Below, in pieces: positions 1 through 12,200 of a stretch of DNA of 64,000 nt (position 1 is the first letter of the stretch; each line of letters begins with the position of its first letter). Source of the stretch: Paratrimastix pyriformis (Eukaryota; Preaxostyla; Paratrimastigidae); assembly GCA_027972325.1 (NCBI GenBank), contig JAPMOS010000004.1, positions 248,001 to 312,000 of the forward strand. The letters are read 5' to 3'. The notes under the pieces are model-generated. The model worked only from the letters and a program-made list of their open reading frames with translations. It did no database searches and was not told where the DNA came from. The position numbers and the translations under genes were made by a program.

Positions 1-3000
1 GGCGCAGCTGACCCCGACTTGGGTGCCCCGCGACCGGCTGCCCGAGGGGGCGGGGTGCGTGGTGATGATGATGGGGCGTGGGCGAGGAAAGGCAACGAGG
101 TGGCGCGGCGCGATGATACCGGGGTGTGTGGGCGTGGCGGACCGGTCCACCTTGTACTTGTGCAGGAGGCGCATCTCGAAGTTCTGCAGCTGCTTGTCGC
201 GCTCGTTGGCCTGGTGCTCGCGGGCCTCCAGGGTCGCCTGCAGGGCCTCCAGGGCGCCCTTCTGCCCGAGCAGCTCCTGCTCCCCCGCCACGGCCCGGCT
301 CTCCTGCAGGCCCCCCACACACGCCCCACAGTCCCGAGAAGGTTCCCCGTCGGGATCGTGGGCAAGGGACGAGGGGGAAGGCGAGCGGGCCAGGACGGTG
401 CGGGAGGGTGGCGGACCATCTTGGCGAGGGCCTCGGCCGCGTCTGCGAGCTGGCGGCGCAGGTCGGCGATGGAGGCCTCCCGGTCGGCCAGCACCTCGGG
501 CGGGGTCATGGTCTTGATGGTCTCGTGGCACCGCTCCAGCTCGGCCTCGCTCCGCACCAGCTCGGCCTCCCCTGTGGGTGGGTGGGCGGGCCCCAGAGGA
601 GCGATGGGCGCCGGGGGAGGGCCACACAGGGTGACGTCAGCCAGGCTGCCTCTTGGGGCCATCGGGGCGGTGTCCTTGCGGAGGATGGCAAGGGCCGGCG
701 AGGGCGTGCGGACCGGTCTCGATCTGTTTCCTGAGTTCGGCGATCTGGCGCTCGAGGATCTCCTTCCGCTGGGCGTCCGAGCTGATGTTGCACAGGGCAC
801 GCTGCAGCCCCAGGGGCCCAAGCCGCACGGGCGGGAAACCACACCCCCAGGTTTTGACAGGCCGCGCCGACTGACGCTCCCCCTCCCCCTCCCCCTCTTG
901 CCCTCCTTCCCTTTCTTCGCCCCACTTCCATTTTCCATTGGCCCGAGGGAAGGCAACGGCGGACCTCGAGGAGGCGCAGGTTCTCGCGTTCCTCGCCCAT
1001 GGTGGCCTTCTGCAGACGCATGTCCGCGCCCGCCTGTTGGGATGGGGGCACAGGGGCACAGGGGCACAGGGGCACAGGGGCACAGGGGCACAGGGGCACA
1101 GGGTCACAAAAGGAATGCGATGGTGAGGTCGACCCATCGGCGCCATGGGGGACGGGGGGGATCGAGGCGTCTTGGGCGCACACGGGGGCTGGCGGGGAGG
1201 CTCGGGGACCTTTGTCAGCTCGTTCTGGAGGGCCTGCACCTGGGCCGTGAGCAGCTTGTTCTCCGTCAGGGCGGCACCCAGCTCGGCCCTGGGGGGGGGG
1301 GCGGGGGGGGGGGGGGGGGGGGGTGAGGCGAGGCGCCAATCCCTCGGGCGGGCGGCCCCAATCTGGGCGAGGCACAGCGGGCGGCCGAGGGCGGGGCAAC
1401 CAGACCGGGCCCGCATCGTCTCGGCGGCGCTCTCCTCGCGGAGGGCGGCGAACTTGGCTCTCCTGGGCGGCCTCCCACTCCTGGCGCGAGGTCTCCAGAG
1501 GGGCCCTGAGGGCCAGTCGGGAAGGATGCCGATGGTTGGGTGGCGATGACGATGACGGGGCAATGGCAAAGGGCAGGGAGGGGGAGGTGCAGGTGCAGGT
1601 GCGGACAGCTGGCGGATCTTCTCCTCCTGGACCTGGAGGGCCCGGTCGTACTCGCTCTTGATGCGCATCAGGAAGTCCTGGTACGTCTTGAAGCCCGTCG
1701 CGAAGGACACTGCTCGTCCCACCACCACCACCAGGCCCAGCAAACGAAAGCGAAGATGACGGGGGCTGGGGGGCATGCGGATGAAGGCAGCGAGGACGAG
1801 GCAGTTCCATTCGGACGGACCGAAAAGGTCACTGTAGACGCGGAGCCGCTCCGTTGAGATCTTGATCCTGATGGAGGGGGGGGGGGGGGGGGGGGGGGGG
1901 GGTCGTGGGTTCCAGAATGAGGAATCGGACGGGAGCCCGGGCATCGGATGACGATGGGACGGTGCGCCGAGGGGCGGCGAGAATGTGGCCGGGGGCGAGC
2001 AATGGCACCCGACGGCTGGTGGTGCCCGTGCCGGGGACGGCCTGGGGATGCATGCGCGGACCTGCGCGAGCGGGTCTCGGGGGTGGCGATGCTCATGCCG
2101 CAGGTGGGGCAGGCCTCCTCGAGCTCCTCCTCCGTCACGGCCGCTGCCGCCCCGGGCGAGAGGGCCCCGCCGCTGTGCGGGCTGCGCATCGAGGAGGCCC
2201 CGTCGCTGGGCGGGCGGCCCGTGGCCAGTGGGCGGGCCAGGTCCGAGCCGGGCGAGCCGACGCTGAAGGCCCGGGGCTCCTCGGTGACCAGGGTCTCCAC
2301 CCGGGCGCTGGCCGGCTCGACGGTGCCCATCGTGCCCGAGGTGAAGGGCCGGGCCCCGTCCTCGAGGCCGCCCGGGGAGGTGATCGAGTTGAGCGAGAGC
2401 GACCCCGGCAGCAGACAGTCGCCCCCGTCGTCCTGCGGGGTGGGGGTGGCCGCAAGACCCGGGGAGGGGGGCGGGTCCCATTCGGCGGGGCCCCGCGGGA
2501 TGTGGGGTCGCTCGATCGAGGCCGAGTTGCTGCGGGGGCGTCCCAGCGAGCCGCGGGCGGAGGGGCTCCCCCAAACGGAGGTGGGGACGGTGGTGGGCGA
2601 GCTGCGGCCCGTCTGGGGCTGGACGGCGGTGGGCAGGTGCAGGTAGGCGGGCAAGGGTGGTGGTGGTGGTGGTGGTGGCGGCGGCGGCGGCTGCCGATGG
2701 GACTGATGGGGCGAAGTTTGGGTGCCCTGGGGCGGGAAAGACGCCTGAAGGGGCAACTGGTCGGGCCCGGGGGGGAAGAGGGCCGTGGGGGAGGTCGACC
2801 GGGACGGGCTGGTGGCGGCGGTGGGGCTGGAAACGTCGGCGGCCGGGAGGGCCGAGGCGGGCAGTGAACCGACGGCGGGCGAAGCGACCAGGGGCCCGAA
2901 GATGTACTGGCTGGGGCGGGTCGTCACCCCTGCCGACTGAAGGGCCGACTGGAGGGCCCCGGGGTGTGGGAGCGAGGCGCGCAGGGGTCGCAGCTGCGGG

Positions 3001-3768
3001 GTGAGCCCCCGCCCCAGGCCGCTGCCTGCCCGGCGGATGGGCGCATGGGCCGCCCCGACAGAAGGGCGGTCCCGCGAAGTGGTGGGGCGGGTGTAGGACG
3101 CCCGGAGGTGGGAAGTGGGCTGGCCAGAAGCCCCCACCCCGCTTCCTCCGGCGGAAGTACCCCGATGGGGCGGCGAGGTCACAGCCCCGCCGCCGCCGGG
3201 AGGGCGCGACAGGGTCCCGGTGGAGGGCGAAGGGACCCCCCGATGGGTAGGGGCAGAGGGAGATGTCGGTACCGCGGCGCCCGACTGGACGATTGGCGGC
3301 AGGGAGCGAGTCGTAGGCAGCGGCCGCGTTTGGGGAAAGGGGAGGGGAGACAAGGGAGATTGAGGAGGCGGGGAGGCTGAAGAAGCGCGCCTGGAAAGTG
3401 GCGAGTGCGCCTGTTCGTAGGTAATCCGTTCTCGTTGCAAGCTGGAAGCAGTTGGTCCGGCGGTATTGGCGTTGCCCAGAGCCGAGATCATCGGATTCAC
3501 AGCAGCGAGAGCGCGCTGCTCAAGGGCTTCGAGGTGCTTCAGGAAGCGAGGTCGGCTATTCGTCCCTGGAAGAAAAGAAATTATGAGGCAACCATAAGAT
3601 TGGGTTCAAACCTGTGGCAGGCCAGGATTCCAAATAATCAGTGGTGTTTTCACCAAGGTGCATATTTACGGGAGATGCCTCCATAGATACATCAGAAAAT
3701 GTACTCATCGAGACTGATGAAGGTGTTGGTGGGATCGTGATGGGGACGGTGGTTTGGTACAGATTCAT
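1..3768 (-). CDS. TSNAXIP1: TSNAXIP1-like coiled-coil protein (3' end outside the window)
   Basis: Multi-exon gene read right to left; its end lies beyond the left edge. The chosen ATG at 3768 opens a short exon (MNLYQTTVPITIPP...), followed by a short intron (about 3567-3611; donor GTTTGA, acceptor TTCCAG) into the exon with PRFLKHLEALEQRALAAV. About 400 low-complexity Ser/Pro/Arg residues follow, then an exon at about 1640-1880 with LRVYSDLFGPSEW and FKTYQDFLMRIKSEYD. That pattern matches the TSNAXIP1 N-terminal domain, which binds translin-associated factor X and is common in ciliated species. Coiled-coil exons follow: AELGAALTENKLL (about 1280-1210), MRLQKATMGEERENLRLLEV (about 1020-960), RKEILERQIAELRKQIE (about 790-710), SEAELERCHETIKTM (about 570-415) and QNFEMRLLHKYKVDR (about 300-140). 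Introns begin mostly with GTCCGC and hold poly-C tracts. Family call from recalled similarity; exon edges approximate. Confidence 0.72.
1044..1108. repeat. 8-bp tandem repeat (GGGGCACA)n
   Basis: About eight near-perfect copies of an octamer, in an intron of the TSNAXIP1-like gene. A period of eight cannot hold one reading frame, so it is not coding. Confidence 0.9.
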
Positions 3769-3835
3769 CAGAAGACGAGAATTTCTTAACGATTAGCCAT
3801 CCGTGCCAGTGTTGAACAGCCCTCCGGTGCAGGTG
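3769..3835. promoter_or_regulatory. Shared intergenic region, TSNAXIP1-like / ERCC6
   Basis: Sixty-seven bases separate the inferred ATGs of two divergent genes, so transcription start and 5' leader of both must fit here or overlap. The stretch is less GC-rich than either gene body. I see no clear TATA box or recognisable factor site. Confidence 0.5.
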
Positions 3836-6800
3836 ATGGATGAAGTTCTCGACGTGCAAGGCGTCCGGGCACAGGAACAGACCGAGTACGAGGCTGGTAT
3901 TCTCGAATCTGTCTGAGATAACACAGTGCCGGATGGAACCATCTTGACACGCTGCATACAGGCAGAAGCGGCCATGGAAGCTGCCGATCGAAATGCGCTT
4001 GGGAAAATCCAATTAGAGCTCACAAAAATCGAACTTCAGTTTGCTCGTGTGAACTCTCTTCCCGATCCCCCCGTACATTCGGGTCCGATTCCGACGCCCA
4101 TCGTTTTCCTTCTTGATTGCCTTGCTCCCTTTTCTGCTCAGGGAACGCAATGAAAGCCGAGGAGGCAGTTCGGGCTCAGGGAAGAATATCACGAGCGAAA
4201 ACCGCATTGGTCGGTTCATCCTCCTTTCGAGCTTCAGTGGCTCTCATCCGCACGGGCAGAAACTGAAAATCAAAGAACTGAAGAAGCAAGAGAGGGTCCT
4301 TCAGAATTCGTTGAAAGCTCGAGAAGAAAAAAGGACCGGGGCCCCGGCGTCCTCTCCCAGCCCCGCCGAACAACGGCGCTCTGATGAGGCTCTTGCAGAT
4401 GCCCGTCTGTTTCCCAGCCTACCGTTTCCCCGTCATCGTGCCTCGCCTTAGTATTTGCGGATGCGCTCGAAGGCTTGAGAACTCAAAATACCCGGGATAG
4501 TATTCTTTCTGGCCTTCCCAAATCAGTGCTTGCCTCCTCCAAAACACCTTCAGCCGCCAGAACCCCCCGGGCCGGCTCTGCGGCCTCTTCGGCGAGGTTG
4601 AGCCACGCCACCACCACCACTCCGTTTCCCTCTGGTAGCACCACTCCCAGACCTCTTCTGGGGGGAGCGGTCAATCCATCATACGACGAGGAAGCAGAAG
4701 CCCAAGTGGCGCATGGCCTGGCGTGCAATCCCGCCCAGTTGCCTGCCCGACCCTCTTCGGCGCCCGCAGCTGATTCGGCAACTCGGTCAGCGATCGAGCG
4801 AGCCGGAAGGGCACAACGCGGAGACACTGTTTTTACCCCCCCTCCAACTGCCCACAAGCGACCGCGTCAAGGCACCAACTCACCTGGAAGCCGCAAGCAG
4901 CCCAGACCCGAGGTCAATGGGTCGGATGGGGAGGAAACCGAGGAGGACGACTTCGAGAAGGAGGGCGACTTGATCGAGGATGAACCCGCTGTCGAGGAAA
5001 CAGACGACGGTGCCGCCCTGGAGGACCAGGATAAACTTGTGGCGATCGACGAGGAGAACAACCCCGAACTCCGCATCCCCTCTGTGATCTGGGACCGGCT
5101 TCTTGCGTTCCAACGGACGGGTTTGGCTGTCCATCGCTGCCTCGTCTTCCTCACATTTTCGCGTAGGCGTCCGTTGGTTGCTCGAACTGCATCAGCAAAA
5201 TGTGGGCGGCATCCTGGGCGACGAAATGGTCCGTCCACCGCAACCACTGGGCGCGTCACGAGGACTTTTCGTCATCCCTAGGGTCTCGGAAAGACAGTCC
5301 AAATCTGCGCCTTTTTCTCGGCACTGCGAGCCTCGCACCTTTGGGGGCCCACCCTGCTGGCGTGCCCTGCCACCGTCATGCGGCAGTGGTCCGAGGAGAG
5401 CGCCCGCTGGTGCCCTGGCCTGAAATGCGATATTCTACACACATCTGCCGTCCAGAGCCGCCGCAAGGCCAGGATCGGGGAGAGCTCCGACGAAGACGAG
5501 GATGACGAGTCGAGGGACCACCCGATCACTGACATGAAGGCGGCTTCTGTCCGCCGGCTGATTGCCCGGGCCATTAGGCATGGTCAGCGGCACCCTCCTG
5601 CTCCTCTCCATGCTCCATACCCTCATCTCTATAGAACATCTGGTGGTTACGACTTTCGAGGGCCTTCGCGTCCACCAGGACGAGCTTCTCGGACAGCCGT
5701 GGCACTACCTCATCCTGGACGAAGGTCAGAAGATCAAGAACCCCGATAGCGCCCTGACCCTGGTGTGCAAGCAGTTCGCGGTCTGCCCATCCCGGCCCTC
5801 CAAAAAAAACGCCCCCTCTTCATTCTTCATTATTGCCTTGCAGACTCCCCATCGGCTGATTCTCTCGGGAGCCCCAATCCAGAACAACCTGACCGAGCTC
5901 TGGTCGCTGTTCGATTTCGTGTATCCGGGCCGGTTGGGCACCCTGCCTGTATTCCGCGCCCAGTTTGGGGTGCCGATCACCATGGGAGGTTACGCCTCCG
6001 CATCCGCCTTCCAGGTCTGCTTCTCGGCCCGCGCGCCTAAGGCTTCACCGCGCCACCACACTCCCACCCGGTGGGTGGCTCGCACAGGTCCAAACTGCCT
6101 TCAAGTGCGCCATGGTCTTGCGTGACCTCGTTCGGCCATATCTCCTGCGGCGGCTGAAGTCGGGTGTCATGGCGGCTCTCCCCGCCAAGACGGAGCATGT
6201 CCTTTTCTGCCAGCTGACGCCCTCACAGCACCAGATTTACACCAACTTCCTGAAGACGCCCATCGTGGCCGACATTCTTGCGGGCAAGGTCAAGGTTCGT
6301 CGGGGGTGTTGTCGCGCGTGCTTCGTTACACCGCCGAGGTTAGGTCTCCTACGGCGCCCTCGACACCATCCGCAAGATCTGCAACCATCCCGACCTCTGC
6401 CACCTCAAGGATGTCGAGCGGCCGCCCGACTTCGGCGATTGGCGCAAGAGCGGCAAGCTGCGAGTGGTTGCGGACGTTTTGGCCCTGTGGCACAAAAACA
6501 AGCATCGCGTGCTCCTCTTCTCGCAGACCCGCCAGATGCTCGACATCATCGAACAGTTCGTGGAGAGCCTCAGTCTGTGGGTCTCGAGCCCCCCCCCCCC
6601 CCCCCCCCCCCCCCCCGCCATTCGTTGCTCGGCAGCGGGGTGCTCACGACGCCTGTCGTTCTTCCCCTCACCCGCCTCGGGACAGACTACACCTACTTGC
6701 GCATGGACGGGAACACCTCGATCAAGCAGCGACAGACTCTGATGACCAAGTACAACAAGGAGGAGTCGATCTTTCTTTTCCTGCTCACGACCCGCGTGGG

Positions 6801-9169
6801 AGGGGTGGGTGTCAATCTCACCGGGGCTGACCGGGTGCTGATCTACGACCCCGATTGGGTCCGTGCGAATTCCTTCCTTTCGGCCCGATGATCCGATCAT
6901 CCCGCCTCCCTGCTGACAGAATCCATGCACCGACATCCAAGCCCGCGAGCGCGCTTGGCGTCTCGGACAGGTCTGCCGCCCCTTCGACTATGCACCACTG
7001 AAGAGCTGGCTCTAGCGCCGCCCGGTGACCATCTACCGGTTGCTGACCAGCGGCACCATCGAAGAGAAGATTTACCACCGACAAGTCTTCAAGCAGTACC
7101 TCACCATGCGCGTGCTTTCCGATCCGCGCCAGCGCCGCTTCTTCCAGAGCAAAGACCTTCATGATCTCTTCGCGGCGCCGCCGCCGCTCCCCACCGGGAT
7201 TGCCACCGATGGCTCGTTGAACGAGACTGGTCCGCCTGCTCGCCCAGTTTTCTCGAGCCAAGCCCCTTTCTTTTGTTTGTCCAGAGCGGCTCTTCGGCCC
7301 TGGGCTGACGGCAGACACTGCTGAGGTCGAGAAGCCCACCCCGACCCCGTCTCCGACCCCGCCGCCGCCTGAGGATGGCGAGCTGCCCGACTTGGATGGC
7401 GAGTTGGGCGAACTCGGGAAGGAGGGCGACCGCCCATCCACCCCGGTCTTCACGGAACGCCTCGCCTCACCTCAGGGTGCAGAAGCCAGTGAGCCCATTC
7501 CGAAAGATCGGCCTCCATCGGCTGATCCGACTCCAACCGCGACATCCACGGCAGCAGGCGATGCTCCTTTGGTCTCTCCGGCCCCGCCGCCCCCTCCCGA
7601 GCTGCTTGAGGTGGAGCACGACGAGCTCCGCCGCCATGGCGGCATCGTTGGGTTGGAGGTCGCAGCCGAAGATGCCCCCACGCCCTCGCCATCCCCGAAC
7701 AACGGCGCGCAGAAGCACAGCACGGTCGTCTCCGACGAGGAGGGCGACCTCCTCAAGGCTCTCCTGGGCACTGGCAAGCGGGCGGGCCTCGTCTCGGCGG
7801 CGATGTCGCATGACGCCATCATGGCACAGGGTGACACAAGTCTGCCCGTTCAACCTTCTCGGCGTTTATTATTATGATCACATTGGCGCTTATAGGTGCT
7901 GTTGCCCCTCACTTGGTTGAGCGTGAGGCCTCCGCCATTGCCCACAAGGCTGCTCAGGCGCTCCGTGAGTCGGTATCCAAAGGCGGCATGGGTGGTGGCA
8001 TCACTTGGACGGGGCGCTCGGGGACCCGGGGCGCTCCGCGGAAACGTCCTTCTCGTGGTGGCAGCAGCCACCTGGCAGGTGCCCCATCCACCAGCCGTCG
8101 AGCCGGTCGCCGCTCCCTCGACGACGGTGCCGACGACGACGACGACGAATTGAACCGGCGTGCCATCGAGCGACACCGTGCAGCGGAGGCGTTGGGATTC
8201 GAGGTGGGCGGCGCCCATCAAGAGGCTCAGCCGCCCCTGCCGCCAATCGGGTCCTCGCCTGTTCCATTGAACTCCCCTCCCCCAACCGCTCCTCGAGCCG
8301 CCGCGGATCCCGTCCTCCGCGCAGTCCGGCTCAGCTCGATCGTGACCCTCCGCCCAGCTGCCCATCTCGTCTTGCCCCCGCCGCCCTCTTCGGCTCTGGT
8401 TCCTCCGCCACAACCCGGTGGATCCCCACCTCTCCCGACTGCCGTTCCTCTCGCCCCGACGCCCATCCCGATTCCAGCCGCCCCGGCAGCTGCCCCGCGC
8501 CGCTTTGGGTCGACCATCAACCCGCGTCTCGGCCTCCTGGGCTATCCCGCCTTCCAACCCATCCTCACCGCTGCCTCGTCGTCGTCCAGTTCTGCCACAA
8601 CCGCCGTCTTTTCGCCATTCCCACCGCTGCCGCCTGCTGCCCCTCCAGCGACGCCCTCGCCGCCACCGCCGCCAACGGGCTCTGCGCCGCCGATTGGGTC
8701 CCAACTCTTCGCCAAGCTGGCCCAGCTCCAGGAGTTCCGCTCGCGAACACCAACCGCCGCCACCCCGCGGACGCCCACACCCACCCCCCCACAGCAACGT
8801 TCTCCTGTCCCTCCAACGGCAGGCACTCCCCCGTCACCGGCCCAGCCCGTCGCAACCTCTGGCGATCTGCTGCAGAACATGCAGCATCGGCAGGAGCCCC
8901 AGGACGAAGGGACGCCGGCCCCTCTGCTGGACCCGGCCCAGGCCCAGGAGATGACCTCCATGATGTACAAATACCTCGTTGACTCGGGGGGCCGCTGCAT
9001 GAGCGAGGATCTCGTGCGTCACTTCGGGGGCCGCTTCCAGGGGCGCACCCAGGTGGCCCTGTTCCGGTCGCTCATCAAGGAGATCGCCACCTTCAGGCGC
9101 ATCCCAGGGCAGGGCGGCTGCTGGGAGCTCCGACCTGAGCTCGTCCCGGATGCCCACCCGGGAAGGTGA
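3836..9169 (+). CDS. ERCC6: ERCC6/CSB-like SNF2-family DNA-repair translocase
   Basis: Cockayne syndrome B homologue: a nuclear SWI/SNF ATPase acting on stalled RNA polymerase II in transcription-coupled repair. Motif I is rebuilt across two short introns as GDEMGLGKT (about 5220-5290). Motif II reads [12 protein letters not shown] (about 5717-5750), where animal CSB has DEGH. Then come [16 protein letters not shown] with [47 protein letters not shown], the helicase core [16 protein letters not shown], and [17 protein letters not shown] with [14 protein letters not shown], all close to CSB. A C-terminal winged-helix-like region ([20 protein letters not shown], near 8970) ends at TGA 9167-9169. 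The start is ATG 3836; an in-frame TGA soon after is avoided by a 51-nt intron at about 3911-3961. A long Pro/Ser linker (about 7990-8870) precedes the C-terminal domain. Very secure family call; exact N-terminal exons less so. Confidence 0.95.
6588..6617 (+). repeat. Intronic poly-C tract in ERCC6
   Basis: A run of about 26 C residues on the coding strand, just after the exon coding [10 protein letters not shown] and before the acceptor upstream of DYTYLRMDG. It is a clear case of the C-homopolymer found in many introns here. Confidence 0.9.
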
Positions 9170-9284
9170 TCGCTGCTGGTCCTGCTCTGCGCGTGTCTTC
9201 GGCGAAGGCTCGTCGGGGTCCAACCGCCGCGAGTGGATGGGAACAAGCGCCGGGGCAGACACCAGCAACAAACCGCCTCCTCAT

Positions 9285-12200
9285 TTACAGCTCCTCCTCC
9301 TCCTCCTCGGCTCCTTCCCCCTCCTTGTCTCCTTGTGCGCGCCATTGAGCCACCACTTGCTCGGCCCCCATGCCCAGCAGCACCTCGGCCAGCCCCCGCG
9401 CCTGCACCAGCAGTCGGCCGGCGTCCTCGGGGCGCTCGCCTCCATCGATGGTGGTGAGCGGCCGCAGCAAGGACGACGGGACACCCGTCATGGTCCATCC
9501 GGGGGCGTCCTCGTCCTCGTCCTCCCCGGGGATGCGTGGGAAGTCCTCGCCCCGGCCGCGTTCCAGCCGCGCCAGCAGGGGTGCCAGGGCGGCCTGGATG
9601 GCTGCACGTGCGGCGGGGGTCAGGGCACCGGGAGCCAAGGCCGCCACCCTGCCGAGGAGGCTCAGCAGGGCCTCCGCCAGGGCCACGTGGTCCCCGTGCA
9701 GGTTGAGGCAGTCCCCGATGGCAGCAAACAGGCCCTGAAGGGGAACCCGGGGGATAATAAGATGCGCTGAGGTGTGACGTCTTCATCCTCTTTGCGCTCG
9801 AAAATATGTCGTGTCCCCGCCCGTCGGTGGGGAGGGAACGGGAGGCAGGGTCCAGAAGAAGGGCACCCACCGCGGACCGCATCGGCCAGGGCGCGGGCTC
9901 GTCTGAGGGCCCCGGGGCTGGGCTCGGCCTGGCCGCCCACCAGCCTGGCCGCCCAGCGGCACCACAAGAGCGCCTCGGCCCCCAGACTGGCGTGGGCGCC
10001 CCGGCCCAGCGGGGCCGACTGGGTGCAGTGGCGCAGCTGGGCCACCTCGGCCTCGGCCCAACCGGGCGTGGCCTACCCCGATGCGATGGTGGGACCTTGA
10101 TGGTCAGCGGAGGGGCGGACCTGGGTGAACGCCTCCAGGACGGCCTCCTCGGGGCCCGGGCCCGGGCACAGCTCCAGCCAGCCGGCCGCCAGCATGGTGG
10201 CTGCATTGAGCAGGTACGCGTAGCGCCGGCACCGGGCCCGCACCTCGGCCAGAAGGCCCAGCCACTGCCCCCACGAAGAAGACAGCAGCCATGTCGGTAG
10301 GAAGGGGGAAGGGGCCGCGGGGGCCGGGCGGACCTGACCCAGGGCCGCCCACGTGGGGCCCGTCTTGGGCATGGCCGGGCCCAGCAGGGGCCGCAGCTTG
10401 CGGGTGGCGTTGATGATGTGCATCAGGGCCTCCTCGGCGGTCCCCGCCTCGACCTGGCGGCACGGAGGAAGTGAGGGGACGGTTCCGCGGTGTTGGGGTG
10501 GCGAGGGCGCGGAGCCGCAGACCAGCAGGGTCGTCGTGGCGGGGCTCCTGCCTCCTCATCGGCTCCAAGCGCAGCCTGGAGACGCGCCGCCGCTACGAGC
10601 CCAGGAATAGGCGGAGATTGAAGGAGATCGAAGGAGATCGAAGGAGATCGAAGGAGATCGGGGCCTGGGACGGACCGGGCCGAGGACCGAGGGCCGTCTG
10701 CAGGGCCGCCTTGAGCCACTCCATGGCCTGGCCGGCCCCCTCGACCCGCGCCAGGGCGTCCCCTCGGAGCGCCCCGCTGGCCCCCTGGGCCCCGGCCGCG
10801 ACGGCCAGAAGGTGGCAGGCCCCGCCCAGCGCCCCCACCCTCACGGACAGCCCGGCCGCCACAGCCACGCTGTCCGTCTGCTCCGGTGCGGCTGCTGAAG
10901 CCGCCGGCTGGGGCGCCGCCTGGGCGGCGAGGGCCTGCGTGGCCCGGTGGACCAGGGCGCCCAGGAGCGGCACCAGGACCCCCAACGAGGCGGCCTCGGC
11001 GAGGAGGTCGTGTACCTCGGGAAGCACGCCCAGGGCCGCCAGGGCCTCACACAGCCACCAAACCACCTGCCCAGGGGCGGGGTGGGGCATGCGGGCGGTG
11101 AAGTTCATCGAGGCGGCCCATCCGTCATCCCCCGGGGGAAAAAGACTGTCCAATGAAGAGCCGCGCCGTGGGGCGGAGATGGGACCGACCTGGTCGTGCT
11201 CGGGGCCTCCGGCGGTGGCCGCCTGGCCGGCCAGGAGCCGAAGGATGGTGGCCGCCACGGCGCGCCCCTGTTGGGCGGCCCGCTCCTCTTCGCGCGCCGC
11301 CCCCGGGGCCTCCTCGGCAGCCTCGGGCTCAGGGCCCAGCTGGGCGCCCAGCTCCCGCTCGAGGGCCCGCACCTGGCGGGCGTCCTCCGTGTGCTGCACA
11401 AGCAGCGTCGCCAGCCCCGGCAGGGGCGCCGCCAGGCGGGCCAGGGTCTGCACGGCAGCAGCAGCGACAACAAGTGACATCCGAGAGGGCGGAAACGAGG
11501 TCATGACACAGATAGACGATAGACTAGACGATAGACGATAGACGATAGACGATAGACGATAGACGATAGATAGGTTGTTGTGCCGAGGGGGCGCGGAGCG
11601 ATGGGGGGATGCGCGGGGTTGCGGCAGATGGCGATGGCGACCTTGGGGGCGCCCGCAAAGGGCGCCAGGGCGCCGGCGATGGCCCCCAGGAGGCCACTCT
11701 GGGCCAGCTGGGCCCGGACGATGAGCGACTCGCAGCCCAGCAGGAAGCCCACCAGCCCGCCCAGGCAGCCCGCCAGCGGGGCCATCTCGGGGCTCGCCCC
11801 GTACCGGCCCAGGACCCCTTCCACGCACCGAGCCAGCCCCTGTGGGCGCCGCAACCCCCGACCGAGGGGGGAACAGATTTATTGAGAACTGGCATGGCGA
11901 CGATGGGGGGGGGGTGGGGGGGGGGGGGGGGGTGCTGGGAGAGGCGGGTGCGCTGTGCGCGGACCCTGTGCACGAGGGCCATGAGGAGGGCCGGGTTGCC
12001 GTGGACCCGGTCCGAGAGCCGCTCGAAGTAGCGCAGGGCCTGGCTGGGACCGGCCCCCTCCATTTGGGCAAGCTCCCTGACAAAGTCCTGCGGAACCCCA
12101 TCATCGACGGATCCCAAATGCCACCGAAGGGAGTGCCGTGACGCACCCGAGCGCGGAGGGGCCGGGGGGCCAGCGCAGGGCGGAGACCCCAGTGTCTGGG

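Noticed and set aside
1044-1108. Octamer array as a coding repeat
   Set aside because: The period of eight cannot keep a frame and coiled-coil exons flank it on both sides.
3836-3960. In-frame TGA near the ERCC6 start, hinting at recoding or selenocysteine
   Set aside because: A 51-nt intron (about 3911-3961) with AG acceptor removes it and keeps frame; no stop-codon reassignment is seen elsewhere, since TAA, TAG and TGA all end genes here.
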